DNA of 64,000 bases from Bactrocera neohumeralis. Its lineage: Eukaryota > Arthropoda > Insecta > Diptera > Tephritidae. The DNA is taken from the NCBI RefSeq assembly GCF_024586455.1, contig NC_065920.1, positions 76,686,215 to 76,750,214 of the forward strand. Reading direction: 5' to 3'. The notes under the pieces were generated by a model, which saw only the letters and a list, made by a program, of their open reading frames with translations, had not been told where the DNA came from and made no database searches. Position 1 is the stretch's first letter. Every line of letters begins with the position of its first letter. Below are positions 36,161-48,216 of this stretch, in pieces. Made by a program: the position numbers and the translations under genes.

Positions 36161-39100
36161 CTACGCTGTTGTGGCGCACATTTTCTTGCACTCCTCATCA
36201 TCCTCGCAAATATCACAAAGCTTCGAAGACAGTATATAGTACTCAGTGACTTTTTGCGCTGTGTCGTAGTAGTCATATACAACTAGTGGACTTCGTTTTT
36301 GGTTCGCGACAGCATATTGTTTCAGCGCCGCAATCGGCACACAAGATGCCTCATTTTTAGCCAGGCTCTCGAAGTATACCACAACCAAAGTGCCCTCTTG
36401 TTTGCTCTCTACTTGCTGTTGTAAAGATTCAAAAGATATTAATTAGTAAGCTCAAAAACTACAATTAACGATTTGAAAACTTACCCTGACACGGTTGACG
36501 GCCTCAATTTGGCTAAAGCTCTCTTCATCTGCAACAAAACCGGAGGGCAGTGATACCTCCAATAGCGCCATATTTGAAGCGTCTCCATCGCCAATATATT
36601 GAACACAGACATCCATGTCCAACTTGAAAACAGGCGCTTCTTTGTTGATGACTGTGTCGATCTTGAAAGCCGGGAGTTTCTCCTTTTCGAACACATTATA
36701 TTGGTAAGCGACTTGTACCAGAGCGGCACCGGTGCCCTTGGCGCTCAAATCCACGGAGAGTGTCTTTTGTGGCAGCTAAATAGTACCATAAATATAAAAA
36801 ATTAGCACTTTTGATTTTTTTTACCCCGTCTACTAACTGCCTACCTCAACACTTTGGGTCAGCAAACCGTTTTCTTGTGTTAAGTGAATAGTCTCCCGCT
36901 TTTCCCTATCGCCCTTGCTGCTCACATCCAAATCCATATTGGCTGCTTCATAGTCCGCGAAGTCGGCGAACTTGATCAAAGCACGGAGCCCCAGTACCGT
37001 ATCTTGTGTGGAGGAGAAGCCACCATAGCTGTTGCGCTGCGCAACCAACCAACGTATTATCGGTAAAACTTCATCCACCGTCGTTTTGCCAGCTTCGAAC
37101 AGCGTGAGTAAGACATAAGACGTGATTTCTACATCGTTGCTGAAAGCCCAACGCCACCATAGCTTGCTTGGTTTTTCCTTTTTGTTGGTCCACCATTTAC
37201 GATCATCCTCAGTCTTCGCAAGTGATTTCAGTTCTTCGAGTTGCGGTGCTGCGGCGGGGCTACCGATCTTATTTAGCGCATATGTGGTGATAGCCTTAAC
37301 ATGGAGATCCTGTTCCTTATCGGCATTCTCCAAAATGTATTTGAAACCCTTCTCGATTTCCGCTTCATAAGGTTTAGCGAGTTCCTGTTAAGCAAAAGAT
37401 TATAAATATCTCGGTACATATGTTAAGGTTATAAATATATACCCCAGCTTCTACTAGTGTGAGTAATACGCTAGCTGTAAGTGTCAAAGGTCTTCTGTAG
37501 GAACCGAAGAAGAAATCGTTGCTCTCTAGGAAACTTCCATTGTCGGCTTGCTTGCTAACTAAGTACTTCAATCCTTCTTTCAGCACATTTTCGTCAACAT
37601 TTATGTGTTCTTTAGCTTGATTAAGCGAGCGCACAATGTATGCCGTTAACCACGTGGAGCCATTGACGGGATACTCTGTGTTACGATAACCGACGAAAGA
37701 TCTGAACGAGCCATCATCTAAACGGAAGTTCAGAATGTGTTGGTAACCAGAGAGGAGGTTACTTTGGATTTGTGATTCTAAAGCTGGCGTCAGTTTGTTC
37801 GTTTGCTGCAGAAAACAAGAATCGTCAATAAAATAAAATACCGAATTAATTCTTTAGACTCACATTTAAATATTCCAAAACCACGAAGTTGGGCACAAAT
37901 GACGACGTAGTCTGCTCCGCGCAACCGGTTGGTAAGCGCACCAAGTGATCCATATTATTCAATAGTGGTCCCAAAATATCGCCAACAGCAGAGACTTCTA
38001 TATGTTCGGAGTCGGGCACCAGATCTTGTGGTAGTTCCAGTTCGAAAGACTGCTTGAACTCGGGCGTATCTTTAAGATTGACGAAATACGCACGATTTGC
38101 ATACTCGGTTACACCTTCAGGCACAACTTTTAGCGCTTTATGTATGGCATCGCCGGCTATCGGCGAGACGGCGGTATATTTTAATAATATATTGCCAATG
38201 ACTTTGGGACGTATCATGAAGGAAACACCAGCTGAAGATTGCGCGGCTACGCGTACATTCTTCACACGGCTCGCTTCGTTGATAACCTCATTGGAGACAT
38301 CGGTGAACTCGTATTCGCCGTCGGTGTTATCAAGTGTGACAGCAACGTCTAAAGCCTTATCCAAATAGTTGAAAATCAAGAGCTGTGTGTTGACAACCTC
38401 GCCTGAAGAGTGCGGAGTTTCATTAATACATGAAGTATTTGGGGAAAAAATTAAACAAATATACCTCGTTTTACGGAGTAAGGGAGGCGCGGCGATAAGA
38501 AGAATGGCTGGAATGTTTTTATGTTTTTGGAGTCCTTCATAACTGCAAGTCCTTTCTCGGGACTTACGGCAAAAGCGGTAAGCACCCATGATGTAATAGT
38601 TTCTGGTATTTTATCGGACCAATCGAACTCTTCTGCTTGAGTGCTGTGCAGGAGAGAGATAGAAAATTGAGAAAATTATTTCAGATTTTCACTGTGTGCG
38701 GAACTTACTCTTCAATATCTTTGAACAGCCAAGTTTCACGAAAATCTTTTCGAACTACTGGTTGTTGCGCTGGTGGTGACTCGGGAGAATCATATTGAAC
38801 AGCGCCTCCAGCACCAGCGAAGCCAGCCTCTGGAGCCGTGGTAGTTAAAGGAGAGTCATGAACTTTGTTGAAGCTTTTTACTATATCACCACGAGCACTG
38901 AAGGGTGTGGGATATGCTAAGGGATCAATATAAAAGCATTCAAAATGTGGTTGTAAATATTCCTTAAAATATGTTTATTTTGAAGGTTCAACTTACAACG
39001 AACGGGTTTGGTCCAATTGTAGAAATAATCTGCGGAAGTGAGAGTCACCACACCCGTAGATTCACCGGGGTAGTGCGAGTAACCACCTTGCCAAGGCGTG

Positions 39101-42100
39101 CTAGTGTCATAACTACTGACGCGCCATCTAAATTCACTTTCCGAGATGTCGTTATTTCCAGCAAGAAGCAAGACGCTCTGATCAACAGCCAGCAGACCGA
39201 CGAACGAGTGTGGCGCAGTCTTAATGTGCAGCGGTACAGTTTCGCCAGGTTTCACCTCACTTGGTGTGGTAATGTCAAGCTGTCGAGCGATAATAGTAAG
39301 TAAAGAGTCAACCGAAGACTTAGCGGCGTATATTGTACTTACCGTGTTTTGGAGCTCCATTTCAGCTTGGAAGGAGGTCTCCGCATATTGGAACTCACCA
39401 TTTGCGCCAACATAGTAAACGAAAACTCTCGCGTAGGGCGCATATATATGCTTGTACGGTAACGTGATATTATAGACTTTGGTACCCTCTGGTAGAACCA
39501 CTCGTTCATGTTCCACAACATTACCACGTCCAATGACATTATAAACGAAGTATGGCAAGGGCTCGCTCGAATTGACAGTTATTGTCACAATATCAGATGA
39601 GTTGAAGCTGTAATCGCCGAATTCAGAACAGGAATAAAAATCTGAAATCGTTTCTTTCGCCGCAAGAAGAGATGCCAATACTTACGAGTATTTGTTCGAT
39701 GGATAATAGGTGCGCAGCTTAAACCATTCGGTTGGTTCTTTCTCTTCTGGTTGCGGCACCACATTCTTGGGTTCGCGAAATTGATAGGAGTTCGATATCT
39801 TGCGCGTCTCATCAATATACTCAGCAGTTATTTCATAATAATGCTGGTAGTCCTCAATCTCGTCCAAGTTGGGCAGCTTCACAGTGAATTTCGCAAAGCC
39901 AGTGCCGTTGAGGTTACTTTCGAAGGTATGCGTTTTGCCTTCGATCGTGGGTCGCTCCGTTGTTGTGGTATCTTCCGGATGACGTGCGCCATGCCAGAAG
40001 TGTCGTTGGGACAATGATTCTTTGTAGACCAGCTTAATTGGATTCTTGGTATCTGTTAAAACTGTGCCATCGACAAATTTGACATGTACTAACACTTCCG
40101 ACTCTTTGTCCGCGTGGTATGTGTAACATGTGTCGTAGGAAACACAGCTCATGTCATAACGATAAGGGTAAACACTTATGTACTTAGTCTCGTTGAGTTT
40201 AACGCCTGTGTACGCCTCCTCTACAGTGGTGGTGATTTGCATGGATGTGGCGTACATATCGCTCATCAAATGATCTTTGAAATCCTTAACATTGACAAGC
40301 AACTTGGCTTTACCGTTCACCATATCGGCGCTCTTAATGAGTGTGGGCGCGCTCTTGATCTTCGCATCGTCGGAATAGGAGTAGAGATCGCCATAACCTA
40401 CGACAGCGGTCACTTTTCCCTCCACAGGTTTGCCATATGTGTAGCTGTGGAAAATATTAGTAAGTCGGAGTTTAGTTTTTAATGGCATGAGTACGAGTTA
40501 CTTACTTGGCCTTCGCCACTATATTGACATCGCCATCGCGTACGGATACGGCTTCGGTAGCCTCGATTTTCACTTCGTATTTAGGTAGCACATATTTCTC
40601 AACATCAAAGTAAACCTCTTGATTGTAAGAGCCACCATTCTTAACAATCAAACGCCAACCACCAAGCACCGCAAACTCGGATATTTGAAATTCGCCCGTA
40701 AGTACGCCATTTTTGAGTTCGAAATTTTTAAACTCCTTTACAATGTTGCGTTTGCCATCCTACAAATTAAAGGTAACAAGTTGAAGGAACTTTAAATCTA
40801 CTTGGTAAACTTCCCCAAGGCAAGACCTTTCAAACGACATTAAGATGAACCTAAAAAACTCTCCTTCAGGAAACTCACCTCAAACCAAATGGCAGCATCC
40901 TTATCCGCTGCGCCAGGTTTCAAGTTCTCATCCAAAAACAGCACACGGAAGTTGACCTTATCGCCAGGCTTATACTTGCCCTTATCGGTTTGTATTTTAG
41001 TGATTGCCGCGAAATTGTCGTAATTTAGCTCGGTTGTATTCTTGAAAATCAAACCCGATATGCCCTCCGCCGTAAGATTGTACTTTCCCTTCGGCAAAGC
41101 GGGCACATCGAATTCTACTTCTTTCGCTTCATCGGGTTGCAGTTCGATCGTCTCAGACTTTTCGAAATCGGGACCAACTAAGCCAACTTTCAATTTAACT
41201 GGTTCGGGGTTTTGATAAACAGCCACGCCAACGGTATATTTGTTGTTCGAATGCAATGTACCCGGTCCAATTACGGAGTAGTGACTGTAATTAAGATAAT
41301 AATGAGTATAAATTATGGAATATATAAGTAATATAAATAGTCTAAAAATATTGATTTGAAAATAGGTATAAAAAGGTTGTTAATCTGATTGTTGACCCAT
41401 AAGTCGAAAATCTCACTTTATCAGTCACCTTTGTTATAGAAGTAATGTAATAAAACACTAAAAAATTTAATGAGACGATAAGCTTGAGTTCAAATTATGT
41501 GCTCTGCGGCAATCAGCAGCTGTTCTAGCTACTTAACTAGAGATTAGACTACACAATTGCAGCTTCATCTTAATTAATAATGCAATTGTTGTTTTTTGCC
41601 TGTACCTGGTACATGAAGCAACGGATACTTGTTAGTCATTTATATAAAATGTGTTGATTTAGACGAACTTGTCAAATCTGCTCACTAAAATGTCTAGTTT
41701 GTGATAACTGGCGCGAGCTCTGCAAATATACTGGATGTGAGTAATTGTGCGTATTTATTCTGAAAGCAATTGCTTCTCCTCAAATCATTTGAAGCTTTAT
41801 AGTTTTTTTCTAACTAAAATGTTTCATCTGCTTGGGATCTCATAAGCCAAAACTAGTTGAGATTCTTCTTCTTTGACACTGTAACCGTGGGTCGTTCTGA
41901 GCCGAGAACACAAAACTTCGGCAGTACCCTTTATCCTTTGTAAGCTCACGCCAATTCTAAATCCCAAAAGTATACAGATCGCTATGCTCTGGGGGTTTCC
42001 ATTGGATCCGATCTTACTTTCGTTGTCCACCCATGAGTCTCGAGTCGGAGTATCATTTCGCTAGCGCATTATCTTCCATGCGAAAGCTATTGTGTGCGCT

Positions 42101-45100
42101 TAATTATATCCATGAAGCAGTAGAACTCTTAAAGTTTGCGGTTCCATGCTCTTCGATATTCTTCGCTAACGAGCACGGCTCTAAAAATCTTGCGAAGAAC
42201 AGTTCTCTGGAATGTTCCACGCGCTTTCTCAACACGGGTCATCATCGTCCATGTTTTTCAAATGTGACGTAGCCCCCCAAATGTAAAAATGCTTCTTTTG
42301 TTACTCTCATCTATAATATTGATAAAATACGATATCATATTAAAGAGAACCTTGTTTAACCCATTTATAGTGTGAGTAGCTCTTATTCGGTGGTTGTTTC
42401 GGAGCCTCACAGCAGTTGTCAAAATTTTAAAGTTTTCCATATTTGATTGCAATAAACTTTAGTAATAAGAAAAGTGCGTTTTACAATTCTGTTGTAATCT
42501 TAAAATGCATGCTTGAAATAATAAATTGAATAGAAAATTTTCACAAATTAGATGTGGGCCAAGTGTTGAGAATCTTTGTAAAACTACTTCTGCAGTGACT
42601 TCATTGACATGATACGTCTGCATCAACGCCAGACCGATCAATCTATCTTGAAGCATGTTCGTCAGCCACGTTATCATGCGGTGAAGTATCGAAAAAGAGC
42701 GTTCAGAGCTCGTATTCGTCACACTAAGTGTGCAGAATGCTGTATTCGGTAACTTATTGCCTTTGCTTTTTAAATTTTGCTTCTAGCCCCAATGGCACTG
42801 CCAGTGATCAAGTTCAACTTTGAGCTTCAAATGTCATACGACGGTGTCATTATCCAAAAAGCTTTTGAATCTATCTATCGAAGAGTCAATAAGATTTTCC
42901 ACATCTTTGGTTTCAAAGCATATACTTTTCCTGGAAGCTGCAAAGTCAGTTGAAATCCATCCAATACTTCTCGTGAATACACTTGCTGTGCATTAAGTGC
43001 GGTGTCAGGCTTTTTGCAGAGAAGAAACTGTTTACTGTCGTGGTCTTTAAGTTCACTAATGAAATATATACATACATAGTTTGTATGACCTGGATAAAAA
43101 TATCGAACTAAGAATTTGTTAAAATTTTGCAGTTCTAATAAAATTTCGTGTGCGGAATCATTGCAAATGTTGGAAAAGGCTTACGGTGATTTAGATTTAT
43201 CAAAAACACAAGCCTTCTAGTAGTACAAGACCTTCAAAGACGGTCAAGAGATTGTTGAAGGCATGCTTCGCTCTGGATTACCTTCGACCCAAAAATCAAG
43301 GTGATGCTTATTGTTCTTTTTCGATATTCGTGGTTTGGTGCATCATAAATTTGTACCGAAGAGACAGACTGTCAATAAGGATTTCTATTTGGCCGTCTTG
43401 AGGCTTTTGCGTGAGAACATCCGTCGAAATCGGCCGAAATTGTGGAAGAACAATTCATGGAATTTACACAATGATAATGCACCATCGCATCGAGCCACGA
43501 TTGTGACCGAATTTAAAGCCAATATCGCAATGAACACAATTGATCAACCACCGTATTCACCAGATTTTTTTCCATGTGATTTTTTATTGTTCCCCAAACT
43601 GAAGAGATAACACAAAATTCGCTGGAAGAACTGAATAGTTTACTATGAAATATATCCTCTCTGAGTTTATTTTTCTGTACTTCGGCTTAAGAATTTCTAG
43701 AATTGGAACTTCTTATCGCTGTCGGTGTTCGCATATTTTATTGAATTAAACTATTTTCTGATTTCTTAAAGTATTATTCCATTTTATATATGACCAATTC
43801 CAGTAAATTTTTGAAATTCTCAGAATAAAATTAAACCGCACCATTTAGTGTGTCTTTTGCTGCAATAAATTATCAAATATTGTTTCTAAGTAGCAGAATC
43901 ATTAAGCCTAATTAAAGAACTTGTACGCAGACTATAAAACACGTGTCGGTGCTGTACATTAGAAATAAAAAGAAGTAATAAAACCAATAAATACTAGAAA
44001 AAGTTCCCGTTAATTAATTAATATTCATCCAGAGACAAAAAACAAGTTCTAAATGATGAGACTTGTTTTTCCCTTATGCATTAAGCAAGAAAGCAGACTT
44101 TTTGCAGCAAAATTTTTTCGTTTGAAAACAAAAGTAGAAATTTGCAATTAAAATCGACTGAGCTACTGAAATTAGAAGCAAATAAAATAAATAAATTTCA
44201 AGCGGCGCGACATTAACATGTCGGTGAGGCTTCTCACGTAAGCCCGTTGCATTCGCGATTTGAGATTAGCCAATAATTAATATTTGATAAATGTCATTTT
44301 TGCAAATCACACACAATATTCATAAAAAATATTTAAAATTAGCTGACAATAGAAAGTTATTGTAGCAGGAATCATGCCTATAATATATGACTATATGTGA
44401 ATATTAATAGCCTCGCACATTTTTCATACCTAAATATCACATAACTGCATTAGCAAACCTTGAATTTAAGTGATTTCGTGTGTAAACTTTGAAAAAAGGC
44501 AAAAAAAACTTTGAAAATAAAAAAAACCAAATTAACAAGTCAATAAAGACGACAAGCGATGCTTTTTCACACAATGCGCGGACTGCGAGTTTTAGCAAGA
44601 AACGTAACGGCATACACAAAAACACAAATAATTTATTCATAATGTTTGGGAAAACCCCGAAATAGTTTAGTGCTATCAGCGCGCAAATCAGTGAGCAAAT
44701 AGTACTTCACATAAATCTTGGAAATGATGAAAACAAACTGAGAAAAAAAATTTACCGCTATTAACAGTTATGCCACTTTTATTTTCTGTTTTTAACAAAC
44801 ATTTCACAAAAACATGTTTCGCATGTTTATTTAACGGTGCTTGGCTGAATCAGGTATAGTTATGGGTAATTATTCCCGAACACTTTTGAAACAAGTGACG
44901 AGTTCTAAGTATAGCGTAATTAGTAAATACGTTTTTATAATAAAGAGAAAGTTTATAATTAGTGTCTTGCTTGAAATGTAATGCCTTGCGAGTTCGAAAA
45001 AAACCAGAAAAACTAAAAAAAACTAAAAAAGTGACATTTTATATTGAAGATGGTACATCGAGCTCATTAAGTTTGCCGAACGGTTTCCCGGGAGTGGTCA

Positions 45101-47011
45101 CTTGACTTTACTAAAAAATCAGAAGCTAAATCAGGCGAATACGCTGGTTGCCGCACGATATTGTTTGAAAATTTGGCGAAAGACTCGCGTAGAGGTCCAA
45201 ATGATATTTCAAAATGGTTTGTCGATATTCCAACGCGGCCAGTAAGATTTCAGATTGTTAATTGTCGATTCTCTAGTGATTTTGGAACCAATTATTTTAT
45301 TTTATTGACGGTTTGCTGATCATCAAAAGACGATGGTTGTCATTCTCAAGACCAATTAGTTCCTGGACGTGGTTCGTCCTCCTGCGTTCTCGACCTTCTC
45401 GGTCACCCAAGGTTTTTTCAAACATTTTGAACGTTTTGGCACCAGAAATTTGATTATGCACTCAAAATTTAATGCAACGTTGTGTGGTCTGTAGCTGTGA
45501 TAATCCACCTCGAAGATGTTCGCGATTTATTTCCATTTTTTGGCCGAGGTGAATATTATATTTAAAGTTATGAGTCTGTCCGTCTGCTTGTGTACACGAG
45601 AACTAGTCTCTCAGTTATTCATATATTTTAATATATTATATGTCCTTAAGATAGTGAAAAAAGCCTGATTGGGGATGCAATTAACTGTATAAAACCCTTT
45701 TGGCGCATCATTTCTAGAGCCGCTATAAATTTTTTCACTGTCAGTTCATGCTAAAGTCAAAGTCGAAGTTTCTACCTTAATGAACTTTTCTTCAACTGAT
45801 CCTTCTGCCTTCTGGATCAATGCAACATGGTTTATTTACTGTTAAATATTATGCCCCAGAAAAGTGGTATGCTAGCTGAGATCCTATTGAAAAAGTCTTA
45901 TGCTAAATGAAAATTATTTGTATACATACATATATTATCGGATTATCTTGCAGCACTTTCTGTTAACTCTTAATGAGCTTTCCCTTTGAAAAAAGTTATA
46001 TGCTAGATAAGAACACATTAGATTGTTTAACTCTTGACGAGTGTGGTATTCTAAGCTCTAAGAGATAGGGTAATAGTTGCTTGGTCTAAATAAACTAAAG
46101 AATTCAGCACTGAAGTGCGTTCTAATCGGAACAGTTTCTCTGATCTCCACCTCAATTTTTCATCCAAGCTGCTCTGACTCCTCAACTATTTTAAAGAGAT
46201 GTAGCAGACTTGGTTGAAAATAGCCGATACAATTAGATCAGATCGCAGTTTTTGGTGATTATTGATACTGACCAATTTTCTGAGCTTTGAAAATTACTTA
46301 CATATGTATATGTAATACATATGTCAATCAAAAATAAAAAAATTATATTATATGATTTTTTCAAATTCACATCCACTTGTAACACAAACTTTATATCGTC
46401 ACTTAAAATGCATAACAACGTATCATCAAAAATTCAATAAAATCGAAATTGAGTTTCTTATTGCTTACGATTTACTACATTATATTCCAAATACATATTT
46501 CATAAAATTTGTAACCAATATATAACCATTTTATAATAGTTTTATAACCATTTTATAACTATTTTATAACCAATTTATAATCATTTTTATAACTATTTTA
46601 TAACCATTTTATAACCATTTTATAACCAATTTATAACCATTTTAAAACTATTTATAACTATTTTATAACTATTTTATAACCATTATATAACCAATTTATA
46701 ACTATTTTATAACCATTTTATAAATAATTTATAACTGAAGACACAACTCGCCTGTAAACTTATGAAAAGTGATATTACGTTAATTTGCATTTAAGGTGAC
46801 GATATGGAATACCTAATTTTCATATTAAATCTAACGTTTTTTTAATACACTTTAAGCCCCTATTTTTTACATATATCGTACTATTTCATCATTTTAGTCT
46901 AACTTGCTTAACACACTTACATATATACACTTACCCCTGCCCCTCGCCTTGCACCAATGCGCTCAAGTTCAACACGGCCGCGCACAGGGCCAACAATAAC
47001 AATCGCTTCAT
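36161..47011 (-). CDS. Thioester-containing protein (TEP), upstream copy, 1472 aa
   Basis: Tandem paralogue of the gene at 27869-33982, with the same expected role as a secreted TEP. Thirteen coding exons, 5' to 3': 47011-46935, 41284-40879, 40759-40506, 40444-39686, 39607-39343, 39279-38997, 38916-38709, 38643-38465, 38402-37864, 37805-37443, 37384-36845, 36775-36485, 36415-36161. The sum is 4419 nt, in frame throughout. The signal peptide starts MKRLLLLALCAAVLNLSAL. Macroglobulin repeats cover about 30-600. The bait-like linker (about 682-740) is rich in Pro, Ser, Thr and Ala and ends VVRKDFRETW. The thioester GCAEQ is at 970-974, WLTAYI at 1042-1047, and the tail ends CDICEDDEECKKMC. Intron 1 spans 5650 bases and holds several transposon remnants. 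That first exon is assigned by signal peptide, donor and matching phase, without transcript evidence, so it is the least certain exon. Confidence 0.92.
37912..37926 (-). other. Thioester motif codons (GCAEQ), upstream TEP
   Basis: Codes Gly-Cys-Ala-Glu-Gln, residues 970-974, followed by Thr-Thr. It carries the same Gly-to-Ala variant as the neighbouring gene. Confidence 0.9.
38709..38916 (-). other. Bait-like linker exon, upstream TEP
   Basis: A 208-nt exon with the same phases as the 160-nt exon of the paralogue. It codes a low-complexity segment including TTTAPEAGFAGAGG and SPESPPAQQ, then RKDFRETW. The introns on both sides are short (under 85 bases), leaving no room for alternative bait exons. 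Confidence 0.75.
41990..42270 (-). mobile_element. LINE ORF2 C-terminal fragment in TEP intron 1
   Basis: The minus strand reads FQRTVLRKIFRAVLVSEEYR, resembling the VFERKVLRKIFGP block near the end of non-LTR ORF2. The following part is broken by stops. Located in intron 1 of the upstream TEP gene. Confidence 0.4.
42459..43060 (-). mobile_element. hAT transposase C-terminal fragment
   Basis: An 87-codon minus frame reads TNTSSERSFSILHRMITWL, then QDRLIGLALM. This is the signature of the hAT dimerisation domain (S-ERSFS...RL-GLALM). Upstream minus-strand sequence to about 43060 continues in broken frames. Catalytic residues and terminal repeats are not visible. Located in TEP intron 1. Confidence 0.7.
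43125..43640 (+). mobile_element. DD34D mariner copy with internal deletion
   Basis: Starts with the N-terminal part of the transposase (LQMLEKAYGD) and jumps at about 43295 into the C-terminal third: FDIRGLVHHKFVPKRQTVNK, then LHNDNAPSHRA and PPYSPDFFPCDF. The second and third catalytic Asp are 34 residues apart, giving DD34D. The first catalytic block and much of the HTH are deleted. It belongs to the same family as 49380-50110. Located in TEP intron 1. Confidence 0.8.
43641..45019. other. TEP intron 1, unresolved
   Basis: AT-rich intronic DNA with no recognised exon or element. A-rich stretches at 44490-44530 and 44740-44760. Confidence 0.45.
45020..45560 (-). mobile_element. Second mariner remnant in TEP intron 1
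   Basis: The minus strand reads KINREHLRGGL, then FDDQQTVNKIK, LENRQLTI and GRVGISTNHF (HTH region of a mariner), then QPAYSPDLA close to the end. The catalytic core between HTH and YSPDLA is missing. It belongs to a different mariner lineage from the 43-kb copy. Confidence 0.6.
46505..46735. repeat. Short-unit tandem repeat in TEP intron 1
   Basis: Reiterated ATTTTATAACC / ATTTTATAACT words, about 11-14 bases each, over 230 bases. It lies roughly 200 bases downstream of the first coding exon of the upstream TEP gene on the transcribed strand. Confidence 0.85.
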
Positions 47012-47201
47012 GTCGCTGAACACAAAACACCCGTCAAATTGGAAATAGACAACCAACAAAGCCAACAACAATAAAAATTATGCTGAACGCACAAAAAGGT
47101 CACACAAATTTTAGTTTTTATGAAATCGTCTGTTTGCTTCCTCCAAAGCAAATTTGTATGTAAATACACGCTACACTGCAGCAGCCGTTCGCTTTGGCTC
47201 G

Positions 47202-47236
47202 ACTACCTTCGACGAAAAGTGTTGCGCGGCAACTGA
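47202..47236 (-). promoter_or_regulatory. Candidate core promoter of the upstream TEP gene
   Basis: The minus strand has TCAGTT (initiator) at 47236-47231, with the A at 47234 as +1. At +28 to +33 it reads GGTAGT, five of six matches to the DPE consensus RGWYVT. The implied 5' UTR is about 223 bases, close to that inferred for the paralogue. No TATA box. Motif-based only. Confidence 0.35.
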
Positions 47237-47239
47237 CCA

Positions 47240-48180
47240 ACCAAGCGCGTCTTCGCTTAGAGCTAAGCTCAGTCCACTGGCAGCGGCACACAGCAATAAA
47301 AAACAAACAAAACAAAAGTGGAAAACAAATAAAATTAGCCAAACAACAGCCAGATTTTTATGACAAATGATGACAAATACAATGTCGGTGCGCGAAGTGA
47401 GAGCACGACGAATAAATAGCAGTAATCACGCCAAGCACCCAGCTGCTCAGCTCAGCTCATATGCCTGTGTGTGTGCGTGTGTGTATGAGCCAAACTACGA
47501 GCATGCATACTAATTGGCTCAGCCAAGCAAATGTAAACAGAAGCAATGGAAAAACCGGCAAAATTGACTTCTAGCCACCCCGGGGGCTTTCAAGTTCGAG
47601 CGTCTCGTAAACAAAACCGGGTCTGAGTGCGCCGCTAAGAACTTAATCTGCCACTCAGCTGGCTCAAGCGTCTGTGCAAAATCAGCGCTTATTTGCACCG
47701 CGAAGAGCGCAAAATATTTGCACTCAAAACAAGTCGAGATTAGCGGCCTGACATTGCCACCTCGAACGCGGGGCGGGTGCGCTGCCGGCGAATGTGTTTA
47801 TTATGTTGTATCTATGTGTGTATGGCGGTGTGCGTGTTCGAGAGCGCGTTAACCGGCTTATGACGTATGCGCTTGCCAGCCAAGTTGGCTTAAACTGTCA
47901 AGCTTGCATATGCAAGTGTGTAGCTGTGTGTGCGACTTGCATATCAATATCAACTTAAATGACGCACGACAACTTACAAATATACATACATACAATACCC
48001 GATATGTGGGTATCAATGCAGCCAATCAATGAGAGTGATTCCCCAGTGCAGTGAGCGCGTGTGGAAAAGCCGGCTGCTATATTCGGTTGTGTCTGGCCTA
48101 AAAATACAAGCTAATGCGGAAATTTCAGCTAATAACCACTGACATAAATAACTCGCAGTCGTGCGGTAATCAATGTAATG

Positions 48181-48185
<5 letters not shown>
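47240..48185. other. Upstream region of the second TEP gene
   Basis: Moderately GC-rich non-coding DNA with scattered TGTGTG words. No exon recognised. It probably holds the regulatory sequence of the TEP gene, but no transcription-factor site is clear enough to call. Confidence 0.4.

Positions 48186-48214
<29 letters not shown>
48186..48214. repeat. (TG)n microsatellite
   Basis: An uninterrupted TG dinucleotide run of 29 bases. Confidence 0.95.

Positions 48215-48216
<2 letters not shown>

Noticed and set aside
36481..36729. Second minus-strand frame inside TEP exon 12
   Set aside because: Wrong frame relative to the conserved exon LPQKTLSVDL and without homology.
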